Positions 44,242-51,860 of a stretch of DNA of 64,000 bases are shown in pieces. A model generated the notes under the pieces. It made no database searches. It saw only the letters and a list, made by a program, of their open reading frames with translations, and was not told the DNA's origin. The number at the start of each line of letters is the position of its first letter. Position 1 is the stretch's first letter. Source of the stretch: CAWELS01 sp964468205 (GTDB taxonomy: Bacteria; Acidobacteriota; Terriglobia; Bryobacterales; Bryobacteraceae); contig CAYXVG010000039.1 of assembly GCA_964468205.1 (NCBI GenBank), positions 6,809-70,808 on the forward strand, read 5' to 3'. The position numbers and the translations under genes are program-made.

Positions 44242-45294
44242 TCAGATAATCAGCATGCAGTCGCCGTAGGAATAGAACCGGTACTCGGTGTCGACCGCGT
44301 GGCGGTAGGCGTCGAGAATCAGATCTTTCCCGGCAAAAGCGCAGACCAGCAACAGCAGGCTGGAACCTGGCAGGTGGAAATTGGTCAGTATGGCTCCGGT
44401 GGCGCGAAACTCAAATCCGGGATAGATGAAAATATCGGTCTCGCCCTCGATCCCGCGCGCGGCTGATTCGAGAGAACGCACGCTGGTGGTCCCCACGGCC
44501 ACCGTGCGGCGCGCGTTTCGAATTCGCTCCGCGCTCTCAGGGTCGATCCGGAAAACCTCGGGAGGCAGCTTCGCCTCCTCCACCACCTCCGTGTGCAGCG
44601 GCTGGAAGGTGCCAAGACCGACATGCAGCGTGACATAGGCCACCTCCGCTCCCGCATCGCGGCAGCGCCCGAGCATTTCCGGCGTGAAGTGAAGTCCGGC
44701 TGTCGGCGCGGCCACCGAACCGCGCTCCCGCGCATAGACGGTCTGATAGCGCTCGCGGTCCAGCGGCCGGTCCTCCCGGTGAATGTACGGCGGCAGGGGG
44801 ACGTGGCCGGCGGCGTCAATCGCTTCCTGTGGATCGCCGTCGCAGTGGAAGCGCACGGTGCGCTCGCCGAATTCCCCGTGCTCGACAATCTCCGCACTGA
44901 GACGGTCACTGAAGAAGACCCTCTCTCCCACCCGCATCTTCCGCCCGGGCCGCACGAGCGCGGTCCACGTGCGGCCGTCCTTCGAGACCGGCCTGAGCAG
45001 GAAGACCTCCACCGTCCCGGTCAGATTCTGCCACCTTTTCGGATTATTCTTACCCACCGGCCGTGCCCGCACCCCTTGCCGGCGGCCGTAAAGCCGGGAC
45101 GGGAACACCTTCGAGTCGTTGAGCACGAGGCAATCGCCCCCGCGAAGGAACTCCGGCAAATCCCGGAACGCCCTGTCCTCCCAGCGCCCGGCCGCCCGGT
45201 CCACCACCAGCATCCGCGACGCGGACCGATCCTCCAGCGGCTGCTGCGCGATCCGCTCCTCGGGCAGGTGATAATCGAAATCAGATAGGTTCAC
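44242..45294 (-). CDS. queA: tRNA ribosyltransferase-isomerase QueA
   Basis: QueA transfers and isomerises the ribosyl group of S-adenosylmethionine onto preQ1-modified tRNA to form epoxyqueuosine. Family motifs are present: DFDYHLPEERIAQ at residues 6-18, LVLNDSKVFPSRL, APTAGLHFTPEML, LHVGLGTFQP and TNFHLPGSSLLLLV. The 350-residue length is standard and the start is a GTG. No other queuosine gene is in the window. It is convergent, three bases from the GH5-like gene, and divergent from tsaD. Confidence 0.96.
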   Translation of the reverse strand: MNLSDFDYHLPEERIAQQPLEDRSASRMLVVDRAAGRWEDRAFRDLPEFLRGGDCLVLNDSKVFPSRLYGRRQGVRARPVGKNNPKRWQNLTGTVEVFLLRPVSKDGRTWTALVRPGRKMRVGERVFFSDRLSAEIVEHGEFGERTVRFHCDGDPQEAIDAAGHVPLPPYIHREDRPLDRERYQTVYARERGSVAAPTAGLHFTPEMLGRCRDAGAEVAYVTLHVGLGTFQPLHTEVVEEAKLPPEVFRIDPESAERIRNARRTVAVGTTSVRSLESAARGIEGETDIFIYPGFEFRATGAILTNFHLPGSSLLLLVCAFAGKDLILDAYRHAVDTEYRFYSYGDCMLII

Positions 45295-45393
45295 TGCGCC
45301 TTCACCGGCTGCTCAATTCCCCGCCATCGCCGCGGGGGAAGCCATCTGGCTCGCCGGCTGGTCTTCTGACCGGTCTCCCGGCAACCTGGTAGG

Positions 45394-45399
45394 TAGAAT
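45394..45399 (+). promoter_or_regulatory. Possible -10 element, short leader
   Basis: TAGAAT ends six bases before the tsaD TTG start. A transcript from here would be leaderless or nearly so. There is no ribosome binding site between the hexamer and the start codon. Confidence 0.4.
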
Positions 45400-45405
45400 A
45401 ACAGT

Positions 45406-46482
45406 TTGCGCATTCTCGGCATTGAAACCTCGTGCGATGAGACCGCCGCGGCGGTGGTGGAAGACGGCCGCGAGGTCCTCTCGTCCATCGTCGCTTCGCA
45501 ACTCGACACCCACGGCAAATACGGTGGCGTGGTGCCGGAACTGGCCTCTCGGGAACACCTGCGGGCCATCGTTCCGGTTGTCCGCTCGGCGCTCGAAGAG
45601 GCTGGGTGCGGTTACGAAGACCTTTCCGCGGTCGCTGCCACCGAAGGCCCAGGCCTGGTGGGTTCCCTTCTCGTGGGAATTACGTTCGCCAAATCTCTCT
45701 GCTTCGCCCACAAGCTGCCGCTCATTGGCGTCAACCACATTGAAGGCCACATCTATGCCGTCATCATGGAGGCCATCCAGCAGAAAAACCCGGTGGAGTT
45801 CCCCGCCCTGGCGCTGGTGGTGAGCGGCGGCCACACTCATTTATTCGAAGTCTCTAAGACAATGGAGTACCGCCTGCTTGGCAAGACCCGCGACGACGCC
45901 GCCGGCGAAGCCTACGACAAGGTCGCCAAGCTACTGGGATATCCATACCCCGGCGGTCCGATCATCGATCAATTGGCGCCCCACGGCAATCCGCGCGCCG
46001 TCCGCTTCACCCGCGCCCGGATGAAGGGCAACCGCTTGGACTTCAGCTTCAGCGGGCTCAAAACCGCCGTCCTCCGCTGGTTCGAGCAGCAAGACATGGC
46101 CGATGAGGTCGCCGCCCGCCGGCGGCTGTTCCGCGAGACGCCGCGGCCCACCGTGGAGCAGTGGCTCGCCGTCACTCCCCAGCAGACTCTTGACCTGCTC
46201 GCCTCCTTCCAGGCCACGGTGATCGACGAGCTGCTGCGCCGCGCCGCCATCAGCACTGAGGAGATCGGCGCCCGCGCGGTCATCATCTCCGGCGGAGTGG
46301 CCTGCAACGCCGGCCTCCGGGCGGAAGCTGCCGCCGCGCTTCCCTGCCCGGTCTACTTCCCTACGCCCGGCCTCTCCACCGACAACGCCGCTATGATCGC
46401 GGCCGCCGCCTTCCCCAAACTCGAACGCCGGGAGTTCGCGGGATACACTCTGACGGCGCGCGCGAATCTGAGGCTGGCGTAA
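45406..46482 (+). CDS. tsaD: tRNA threonylcarbamoyladenosine synthase subunit TsaD
   Basis: TsaD forms the t6A modification at position 37 of ANN-decoding tRNAs. The start MRILGIETSCDETAAAVV, the metal-binding H111 and H115 in NHIEGHIYA, VSGGHTHLF, and the late motif IISGGVACNAGLR are all visible. The 358-residue length fits the family. The start is a TTG with a -10-like hexamer six bases upstream. No TsaB, TsaC or TsaE gene is seen in this window. Confidence 0.96.
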   Translation: MRILGIETSCDETAAAVVEDGREVLSSIVASQLDTHGKYGGVVPELASREHLRAIVPVVRSALEEAGCGYEDLSAVAATEGPGLVGSLLVGITFAKSLCFAHKLPLIGVNHIEGHIYAVIMEAIQQKNPVEFPALALVVSGGHTHLFEVSKTMEYRLLGKTRDDAAGEAYDKVAKLLGYPYPGGPIIDQLAPHGNPRAVRFTRARMKGNRLDFSFSGLKTAVLRWFEQQDMADEVAARRRLFRETPRPTVEQWLAVTPQQTLDLLASFQATVIDELLRRAAISTEEIGARAVIISGGVACNAGLRAEAAAALPCPVYFPTPGLSTDNAAMIAAAAFPKLERREFAGYTLTARANLRLA

Positions 46483-46522
46483 TCTTGCCTCCGGGCCCCC
46501 GTGTCTGGTACTCGGGTTACCG

Positions 46523-46696
46523 GTGACTGAACCGCTGGAAGATCTCCGCTTCGAAGAACCCGCCTACAGCGAAGACAGCGTGGACCTCACGTTGATCCGC
46601 TGGATGCTCTCCCTCACGCCGGCGGAACGCCCGCAGGTCTTGCAGCGGCACATCAATTCGGTCAATAAACTCCGTGAGGCAATCAAGCGAAACTGA
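46523..46696 (+). CDS. Short helical partner of a nucleotidyltransferase
   Basis: A 57-residue protein starting with GTG. It ends in a helical segment: LIRWMLSLTPAERPQVLQRH followed by INSVNKLREAIKRN. A short protein of this pattern, with a TPAER-type motif followed by LR, is often seen just before nucleotidyltransferase genes; this is from memory of the pattern, not a search. It overlaps the next gene by 23 bases in a different frame. The pair may be a toxin-antitoxin-like or substrate-specific modification unit. Confidence 0.65.
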   Translation: MTEPLEDLRFEEPAYSEDSVDLTLIRWMLSLTPAERPQVLQRHINSVNKLREAIKRN

Positions 46697-47192
46697 CCTT
46701 CTCGAGATCCTTCGGGTTCTCGCCCGCCATCACGTGGACTTCGTCATCGTCGGAAGTGTCTGCGCTGTCCTGCAAGGCGCCCCCACGCGCATATTCGATC
46801 TGGACATCGTCCACTCTCGCTCGCCGGAGAACCTTGACCATCTAGAATCGGCCCTGGCAGAGCTCGACGCTCGCTACCGGATCCAGCCGGAGCGCGCCCT
46901 GCGTCCGAAGCGCTCCCATCTCGAAGCGGATGGCCGTCAATCACTTCTCACGCGTTTCGGACCGCTGGACCTGCTCGGCGCCATTACAAGGAATCTCCAC
47001 TATGGGGAGCTGATTGAGAGCGCCGCCGTATTTGAGCTCGATGCTCGGCTGGAAGTCCGCGCACTCCGTCTGGCAAAGCTCATCGAGCTTAAGAAACTCA
47101 CAGGTCAGGAAAAGGATCTCGCCGTCCTTGCCCGTTCTGCGGCAAACACTGAAGGAACGCCGGTGCCCGCAGGACCGCTGTTAAACCTGTAA
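46674..47192 (+). CDS. Nucleotidyltransferase-fold protein (AbiEii/DUF6036-like)
   Basis: A 172-residue minimal nucleotidyltransferase-like protein. The helix-strand signature VIVGSVCAVLQGAPTRIF is followed by D42 and D44 in FDLDIV, the two metal-binding acids. The end ALRLAKLIELKKLTGQEKDL matches the C-terminal helix of this group, where the region contacts the partner. It starts with GTG inside the 57-residue gene. Such proteins include toxins and antitoxin-modifying enzymes. Target unknown. Confidence 0.8.
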   Translation: MRQSSETDLLEILRVLARHHVDFVIVGSVCAVLQGAPTRIFDLDIVHSRSPENLDHLESALAELDARYRIQPERALRPKRSHLEADGRQSLLTRFGPLDLLGAITRNLHYGELIESAAVFELDARLEVRALRLAKLIELKKLTGQEKDLAVLARSAANTEGTPVPAGPLLNL

Positions 47193-47206
47193 ACCGATCT
47201 GGTTGA

Positions 47207-47212
47207 TAGAAT
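47207..47212 (+). promoter_or_regulatory. Possible -10 element, short leader
   Basis: TAGAAT ends nine bases before the ATG of the Mrp-type ATPase gene. The gap from the upstream nucleotidyltransferase gene is 29 bases, so this gene may be read both from its own promoter and by read-through. Confidence 0.35.
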
Positions 47213-47221
47213 AGAACTTCT

Positions 47222-48058
47222 ATGGCGCCCCAACAACAACCGCAGCAGCCTCCGAAGCAGCCCCTCGAAGGGGTGGAGCACATCATCGCCGTCGGCAGCG
47301 GAAAGGGCGGGGTCGGCAAGACCACTGTGGCCGTGAATCTGGCGGTCTCCATGGCGAGCCAAGGGCGGAAGGTGGGATTGATGGACGCCGACGTCTACGG
47401 CCCGAACGTCCCCCGCATGATGGGCGTTAACGCCGAGCCGATGCCGGCGGGCGAGAAGATCGCGCCGCTAGAGAATTTCGGCGTGAAAGTGATATCGATG
47501 GGCTTTCTCAACCCGGAAAACCGCCCGATCGTGTGGCGCGGACCGATGCTCCATGGCGTCGTCCAGCAGTTCCTCCGTGGCGTGGAGTGGGGACAACTCG
47601 ATTATCTGATTGTGGACCTGCCTCCGGGCACCGGCGACGTCCAACTTTCCCTCCTGCAAACCGTGCCCATAAGCGGAGCTGTCGTGGTGACGACCCCATC
47701 GGATGTATCGTTGGACGACGCAAGAAAAGCAGTCTTGATGTTCCGTCAGGTGAAAGCTCCGGTTCTCGGAATCGTCGAGAACATGAGCTACTTGGTGGCG
47801 CCGCAGTCCGGAGAGCGTATCGACGTCTTCGGCTGTGGAGGTGGCAAACAGACGGCGCTTGAACTGGAGGTTCCATTTCTGGGTGAACTGCCATTGGATC
47901 CTCAAGTTCGCATTGGAGGGGATACGGGCAGCCCGATTGCTCTGAGAGACGGTTCGGAAGCGGCAGCCGCGGCCTATCACGGCCTGGCACAAGCTACTCT
48001 CGATCGAATCCGGGAGATAGGCGGACCCAAGGCTCCTTCGATTAGCGTCGAGGACTAG
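47222..48058 (+). CDS. mrp: Mrp/ApbC-type P-loop ATPase
   Basis: A 278-residue iron-sulfur carrier-family ATPase. A Gln/Pro-rich start is followed by the deviant Walker A GKGGVGKTT at residues 27-35, MDADVYGPNVPRMMG, LIVDLPPGTGDVQLSL and VENMSYL. The CXXC that normally follows MSY and binds the bridging cluster is missing; the same place reads VAPQSGERI and the only nearby cysteine is in VFGCGGGKQ. The N-terminal DUF59 domain of many Mrp proteins is also absent. It may have lost the usual cluster-carrier role. Confidence 0.9.
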   Translation: MAPQQQPQQPPKQPLEGVEHIIAVGSGKGGVGKTTVAVNLAVSMASQGRKVGLMDADVYGPNVPRMMGVNAEPMPAGEKIAPLENFGVKVISMGFLNPENRPIVWRGPMLHGVVQQFLRGVEWGQLDYLIVDLPPGTGDVQLSLLQTVPISGAVVVTTPSDVSLDDARKAVLMFRQVKAPVLGIVENMSYLVAPQSGERIDVFGCGGGKQTALELEVPFLGELPLDPQVRIGGDTGSPIALRDGSEAAAAAYHGLAQATLDRIREIGGPKAPSISVED

Positions 48059-48083
48059 GCGGGCGAAAAAAAGGGGGGGCCCA

Positions 48084-49049
48084 ATGAAGGTTGGCGCCAT
48101 CTTCCCGGCCTGGGGCCGGGTTTTGCGCGGAGGGAGTCCGTTTCTCGCACTCGAGATCACGAAAGAGTGCCCGCTGAGCTGTCCGGGGTGTTACGCATAC
48201 GCGCCCGGGCATCTGAGGGGAACTCTTCTCAAGTCACTCACCGACTTCAAGGGCCAGGAGTTGATCGACCGCGCCCTCGAGTTGGCGCGCCAGAGGCGGC
48301 CGCTGCACGTTTCCATCGTCGGCGGCGAGCCGTTGGTCCGCTACCGGGAACTCGACGCCCTGATTCCCAAGCTCATCGAATTGGGCATCGAAGTACAGGT
48401 GGTTACGAGCGCCGTCCGCCGGATTCCCGAACACTGGGCCGCATGGAAGGATCTTCACCTCGTCGTCTCAGTGGATGGGCTGCAGCCGGACCACGACGCC
48501 CGGCGGGCCCCCGCCACCTACGAGCGGATTCTCAAGAACATCGAGGGCCACCGCCTGATCGTCCATTGCACCATCACCCGGGCTCAGATCGGCGGCAACG
48601 GCTATCTGCGGCGGTTTTCGGACTTCTGGTCGCAGCGGCCGGAAGTCTACAAGATCTGGTTCAGCCTCTTCACTCCCCAGGAAGCGGAAATCTCGGGCGA
48701 ACGGTTGACGCCGGAGGAACGAACCACCGTTCTCGACACGCTCGAAACACTGCGCCCGGACTTCCCCAAAGTCTTCCTCCCAGACGTGGTGCTGAACGGC
48801 TTCCGCCAGCCCCCGCAATCTCCCCACGACTGCATCTTCGCCCAGACTACGGCCTGCGTCTCCTCGGACTTCGTCACGCCGGTCACGCCCTGCCAGCTTG
48901 GCGGCCGGCCGGTCTGCTCGGAATGCGGCTGTATCGCCGCCGCGGGCATGACGGCAATCGGACGCTACAAACTCGGCGGCTTCGTGCCCGTGGGTAACAT
49001 CTTCAAGGCCTCGCGCAAGATCGGCCTCAAGTGGAAGAACGGCCGCTAG
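48084..49049 (+). CDS. Radical SAM protein with Cys-rich C-terminus
   Basis: A 321-residue radical SAM enzyme. The cluster-binding motif is CPLSCPGC with cysteines at 29, 33 and 36, followed by VSIVGGEPLVRY and DLHLVVSVDGLQPDHDARR. The C-terminal part has several more cysteines (HDC, TTAC, TPCQLGGRPVCSECGC), like a SPASM or twitch auxiliary cluster site. Reaction unknown. No precursor-peptide gene is seen next to it. It starts 25 bases after the Mrp-type gene on the same strand, so the two may be co-transcribed; a cluster carrier and a cluster enzyme would fit. Confidence 0.88.
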   Translation: MKVGAIFPAWGRVLRGGSPFLALEITKECPLSCPGCYAYAPGHLRGTLLKSLTDFKGQELIDRALELARQRRPLHVSIVGGEPLVRYRELDALIPKLIELGIEVQVVTSAVRRIPEHWAAWKDLHLVVSVDGLQPDHDARRAPATYERILKNIEGHRLIVHCTITRAQIGGNGYLRRFSDFWSQRPEVYKIWFSLFTPQEAEISGERLTPEERTTVLDTLETLRPDFPKVFLPDVVLNGFRQPPQSPHDCIFAQTTACVSSDFVTPVTPCQLGGRPVCSECGCIAAAGMTAIGRYKLGGFVPVGNIFKASRKIGLKWKNGR

Positions 49050-49053
49050 ACTC

Positions 49054-50970
49054 TCAGGCGCCGCCCGCAATTGGGCGCGGCCTTCCCGGCGCGGCAGCCG
49101 TTTTCAGGGGCTCCGCGTGGGCCCGGATGCAGGCCATCGCGTCCTGCACGAAACGGCTCACCGGAGACTCCGCGCTCTTGCGGTAGGGGATCACCAACTG
49201 CATCACCGCGCGCGAGAGCACGATGTAAGCCAGACGATGCGCGTCTACATGAACGTACTCGGCGAGCTTGCGAAGCTGCTCGATCCCGAATAAGATCACT
49301 CGATGCCCTTCGGTACCGCGCGAGCTGTGATAGGTACATAGACGGATGGTTCCCGGGGCGGGCAGGTGGCGCCTTTGGCTGTCGTCGGTATAGTCGATGT
49401 AGCCGAGCCCTTCCACCTTCAGCGCCTCAATCACCCAGGGGTAATGGGTCGACTTCCGGCTGGGAACGAGCAGCAGCAGATCGAGCGGATGGCGCTCGTG
49501 CCCGAGTTCTTCCACCTCCCGCCGGATGATGCCCGCGTATTCCCGCGTCATAAGTTCAGCCTGTTCGGTGGCGCACCGCTCCGGGTTTCCGGCCAGGGCG
49601 GCCAGGCTGGAATCATCGATCGCCGCCATACGCGGGAGATCCCCGGGACCGCGCTCGAACGTGAGTTGGGCGGCCTGGCCCGCAGCGCCTCTCTGGAACC
49701 GGGAGAAGGCTCTCTCAATGCGGTCCGGGCGCAACTCCGCTTCGAACGCGAGCGTCGCAAGCTGGAAGACGGAGCGCGGATTCCGGAACACCCGCAGCAG
49801 ACGCTTCGTCTCGCTTCGGGTCCGGAAGTCCCGCAGCCAGTCTGCCTCGCCGGCGTAGAGTTCCTGCCCATCCCCCGCGGCCACGCAAATGGTCGAGCTC
49901 TCCTTTGCATGAAGCTCGAGCATCTCGTAAGCCCACTGGCGAATGTCCTGCCCTTCATCGACCAGGATTGTGTCGTACTTGGGTAGCGCCGGCCGGCAGT
50001 CCTTCATCTCGTCTACCACCAACTCGGCCCATTCCGCTATGTTTCCGTTCAGTTCGTACTGCCGCCGGGAGGCAAACAGGCTGAGCATCTCGAAGATGTC
50101 ATGCACCTCGATCCGCCCCGCGCACAGGTCGAGTCGCTCGGAGAAGCCCAACAGCCGGCGGATGTCGGTCGCCAGCACCTTATTGAAGCAGACGAAAAGG
50201 ACGTCGCATCCCTCCATCGCGTGGTAGAGCGCCGTTCGCAGCAGGCGGAAGGTCTTTCCGGTACCGGGCCGGCCGGAATAGACGATACGCTTCTCGCCGT
50301 AGGCGGGAGCCTCCCGGCGGGTCTTCTCGCTGATGGCGTTTTCGAGCACCCGAAGACGTTCGTAGTCCGACTGAATTGGTTTCGGCCTGGCGGTCACATC
50401 GAGCGCCCGGCGGAATTCTCCGAGAGCCGCGGCATCGTGCGTGAAGGCGCTCTGCCGGTCCGCTCCCATGTTCGGATTCAGCCGGATGTGCTCGAGGCGT
50501 TCCCGCAACGCGGCGGGATCCGCGTAGATGTCGTCGGCGAACAGCATCGACTCGGCATAGGCTCCGCACACTGCGCTATCGTTCCAGTGATCGTTCCACT
50601 GGCGTCTCCGAATGCGGGGCCAGCACGCGCCGCTGGTTACGAATGGCTTGGCCTCCATTCTGCCCAGGAAGTTTCGCAGACAGTGAAGCGCCCGGTGCGC
50701 CTGCTGGTGCGGCCCCTGGGTCTCCGGACGCCGGGCGATTTTGCAGCGGTTCCACCCATACCACTCAATCTCTTCGAGCGGGACCGCCTTTACCTCTATC
50801 ACGAAGACCCCACCGTTCTCGTGCCAAATGATCACGTCGATATCCGGAACTCCCGGAATGTAGTTCACGCCGAACCAGAGATGCAAGCGGTCGTCATCGA
50901 GAGCGGCAAGTTGGCGGGCTACTTCCAGTTCGCCGGGATGGTTCGGAAGATCGGTATAAACGCGCGCCAT
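49054..50970 (-). CDS. NERD-nuclease/UvrD-like helicase protein
   Basis: A 638-residue protein. The N-terminal NERD domain has a nuclease pattern: D45 in PDIDVIIW and the E59-x-K61 in VIEVKAV. A superfamily 1 helicase core follows, with Walker A GRPGTGKTF (K239), Walker B VDEGQD (338-342 for DEGQD), RLCTYHSSRGTEGHRVILFG as motif V and YIVLSRAVMQ as motif VI. The start at 50970 is the first that gives a NERD-like N-terminus; an open frame runs upstream. NERD-helicases are linked to DNA processing and, in some cases, to defence. It stands alone here, downstream of sdhB on the same strand. Confidence 0.88.
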   Translation of the reverse strand: MARVYTDLPNHPGELEVARQLAALDDDRLHLWFGVNYIPGVPDIDVIIWHENGGVFVIEVKAVPLEEIEWYGWNRCKIARRPETQGPHQQAHRALHCLRNFLGRMEAKPFVTSGACWPRIRRRQWNDHWNDSAVCGAYAESMLFADDIYADPAALRERLEHIRLNPNMGADRQSAFTHDAAALGEFRRALDVTARPKPIQSDYERLRVLENAISEKTRREAPAYGEKRIVYSGRPGTGKTFRLLRTALYHAMEGCDVLFVCFNKVLATDIRRLLGFSERLDLCAGRIEVHDIFEMLSLFASRRQYELNGNIAEWAELVVDEMKDCRPALPKYDTILVDEGQDIRQWAYEMLELHAKESSTICVAAGDGQELYAGEADWLRDFRTRSETKRLLRVFRNPRSVFQLATLAFEAELRPDRIERAFSRFQRGAAGQAAQLTFERGPGDLPRMAAIDDSSLAALAGNPERCATEQAELMTREYAGIIRREVEELGHERHPLDLLLLVPSRKSTHYPWVIEALKVEGLGYIDYTDDSQRRHLPAPGTIRLCTYHSSRGTEGHRVILFGIEQLRKLAEYVHVDAHRLAYIVLSRAVMQLVIPYRKSAESPVSRFVQDAMACIRAHAEPLKTAAAPGRPRPIAGGA

Positions 50971-51106
50971 AAGGCATTCTATCGCCGGTGGAGCACGGGG
51001 ACGGAAACGTCGCCTGGACGAGCCCGATCTGGATCGACTACAAGTAACCCTGCGTCGTCCGGTGTCCAAGCTGGACAGAACGAAAGGCGATTGACGGATC
51101 GGCGTG

Positions 51107-51859
51107 TCAGCCGGCGCGCTTGATCATGCTTGCAGCCATGAAGTCGCGGAACATCCGCGCGATGTTTTCGAGCTTGATGTTCTTGGGGCAAACGGCCTCG
51201 CACTCGGCAACGTTGGTGCAGGCGCCGAAGCTCTCCTCGTTCATCTGCCGCACCATCGCCAGCGCCCGCTGGTGCTTCTCCGGATGCCCTTGGGGCAGCA
51301 GGTTCAGGTGCGAGATCTTGGCCGCGGTGAACAGCATTGCCGAGGCGTTGGGGCAAGCGGCGACACAGGCGCCGCAGCCGATGCAGGCCGCCGCGTCCAT
51401 CGACAGATCCGCCTGCTCCTTTGGGATCAGGACGGCGTTGCCGTCGGGCGCGGAGCCCGTGTTCACCGCGATGAAGCCGCCTTTGGCGATAATGCGGTCG
51501 AACGACGACCGGTCCACCATCAGGTCCTTGATCACCGGGAAGGCTTTTGACCGCCAGGGCTCGAGGTAGAGTTCGTCGCCGTCCTTGAAGTGCCGCATGT
51601 GAAGCTGGCAGACGGTGGTTCCACGCTCCGGGCCGTGCGCGACGCCATTGATCATCATGCCGCAAGTACCGCAGATTCCCTCGCGGCAATCGTGGTCAAA
51701 CGTCACCGGGTCCTCGCCTTTCTCGATCAGGTCCTCGTTGAGCACGTCAAGCATCTCGAGGAACGACATGTGCTCGTTGACCTCCGGGACCTCGTACCGC
51801 TCCATCTTCCCCGGAGCGTTCTTATCCTTCTGCCGCCAGATGTGTAGGATGATCCGCAT
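51107..51859 (-). CDS. sdhB: Succinate dehydrogenase iron-sulfur subunit
   Basis: SdhB passes electrons from the flavin to the membrane anchor through three clusters. The [2Fe-2S] ligands are C58, C63, C66 and C84 in DHDCREGICGTCG and TTVCQLH. The [4Fe-4S] motif CIGCGACVAACPNAS and the following CTNVAECEAVCPKNI complete the set. The 250-residue length is normal. One base separates it from sdhA. Unusually, the last cluster region keeps all cysteines of a typical type B-like enzyme. Confidence 0.96.
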   Translation of the reverse strand: MRIILHIWRQKDKNAPGKMERYEVPEVNEHMSFLEMLDVLNEDLIEKGEDPVTFDHDCREGICGTCGMMINGVAHGPERGTTVCQLHMRHFKDGDELYLEPWRSKAFPVIKDLMVDRSSFDRIIAKGGFIAVNTGSAPDGNAVLIPKEQADLSMDAAACIGCGACVAACPNASAMLFTAAKISHLNLLPQGHPEKHQRALAMVRQMNEESFGACTNVAECEAVCPKNIKLENIARMFRDFMAASMIKRAG

Positions 51860-51860
51860 T

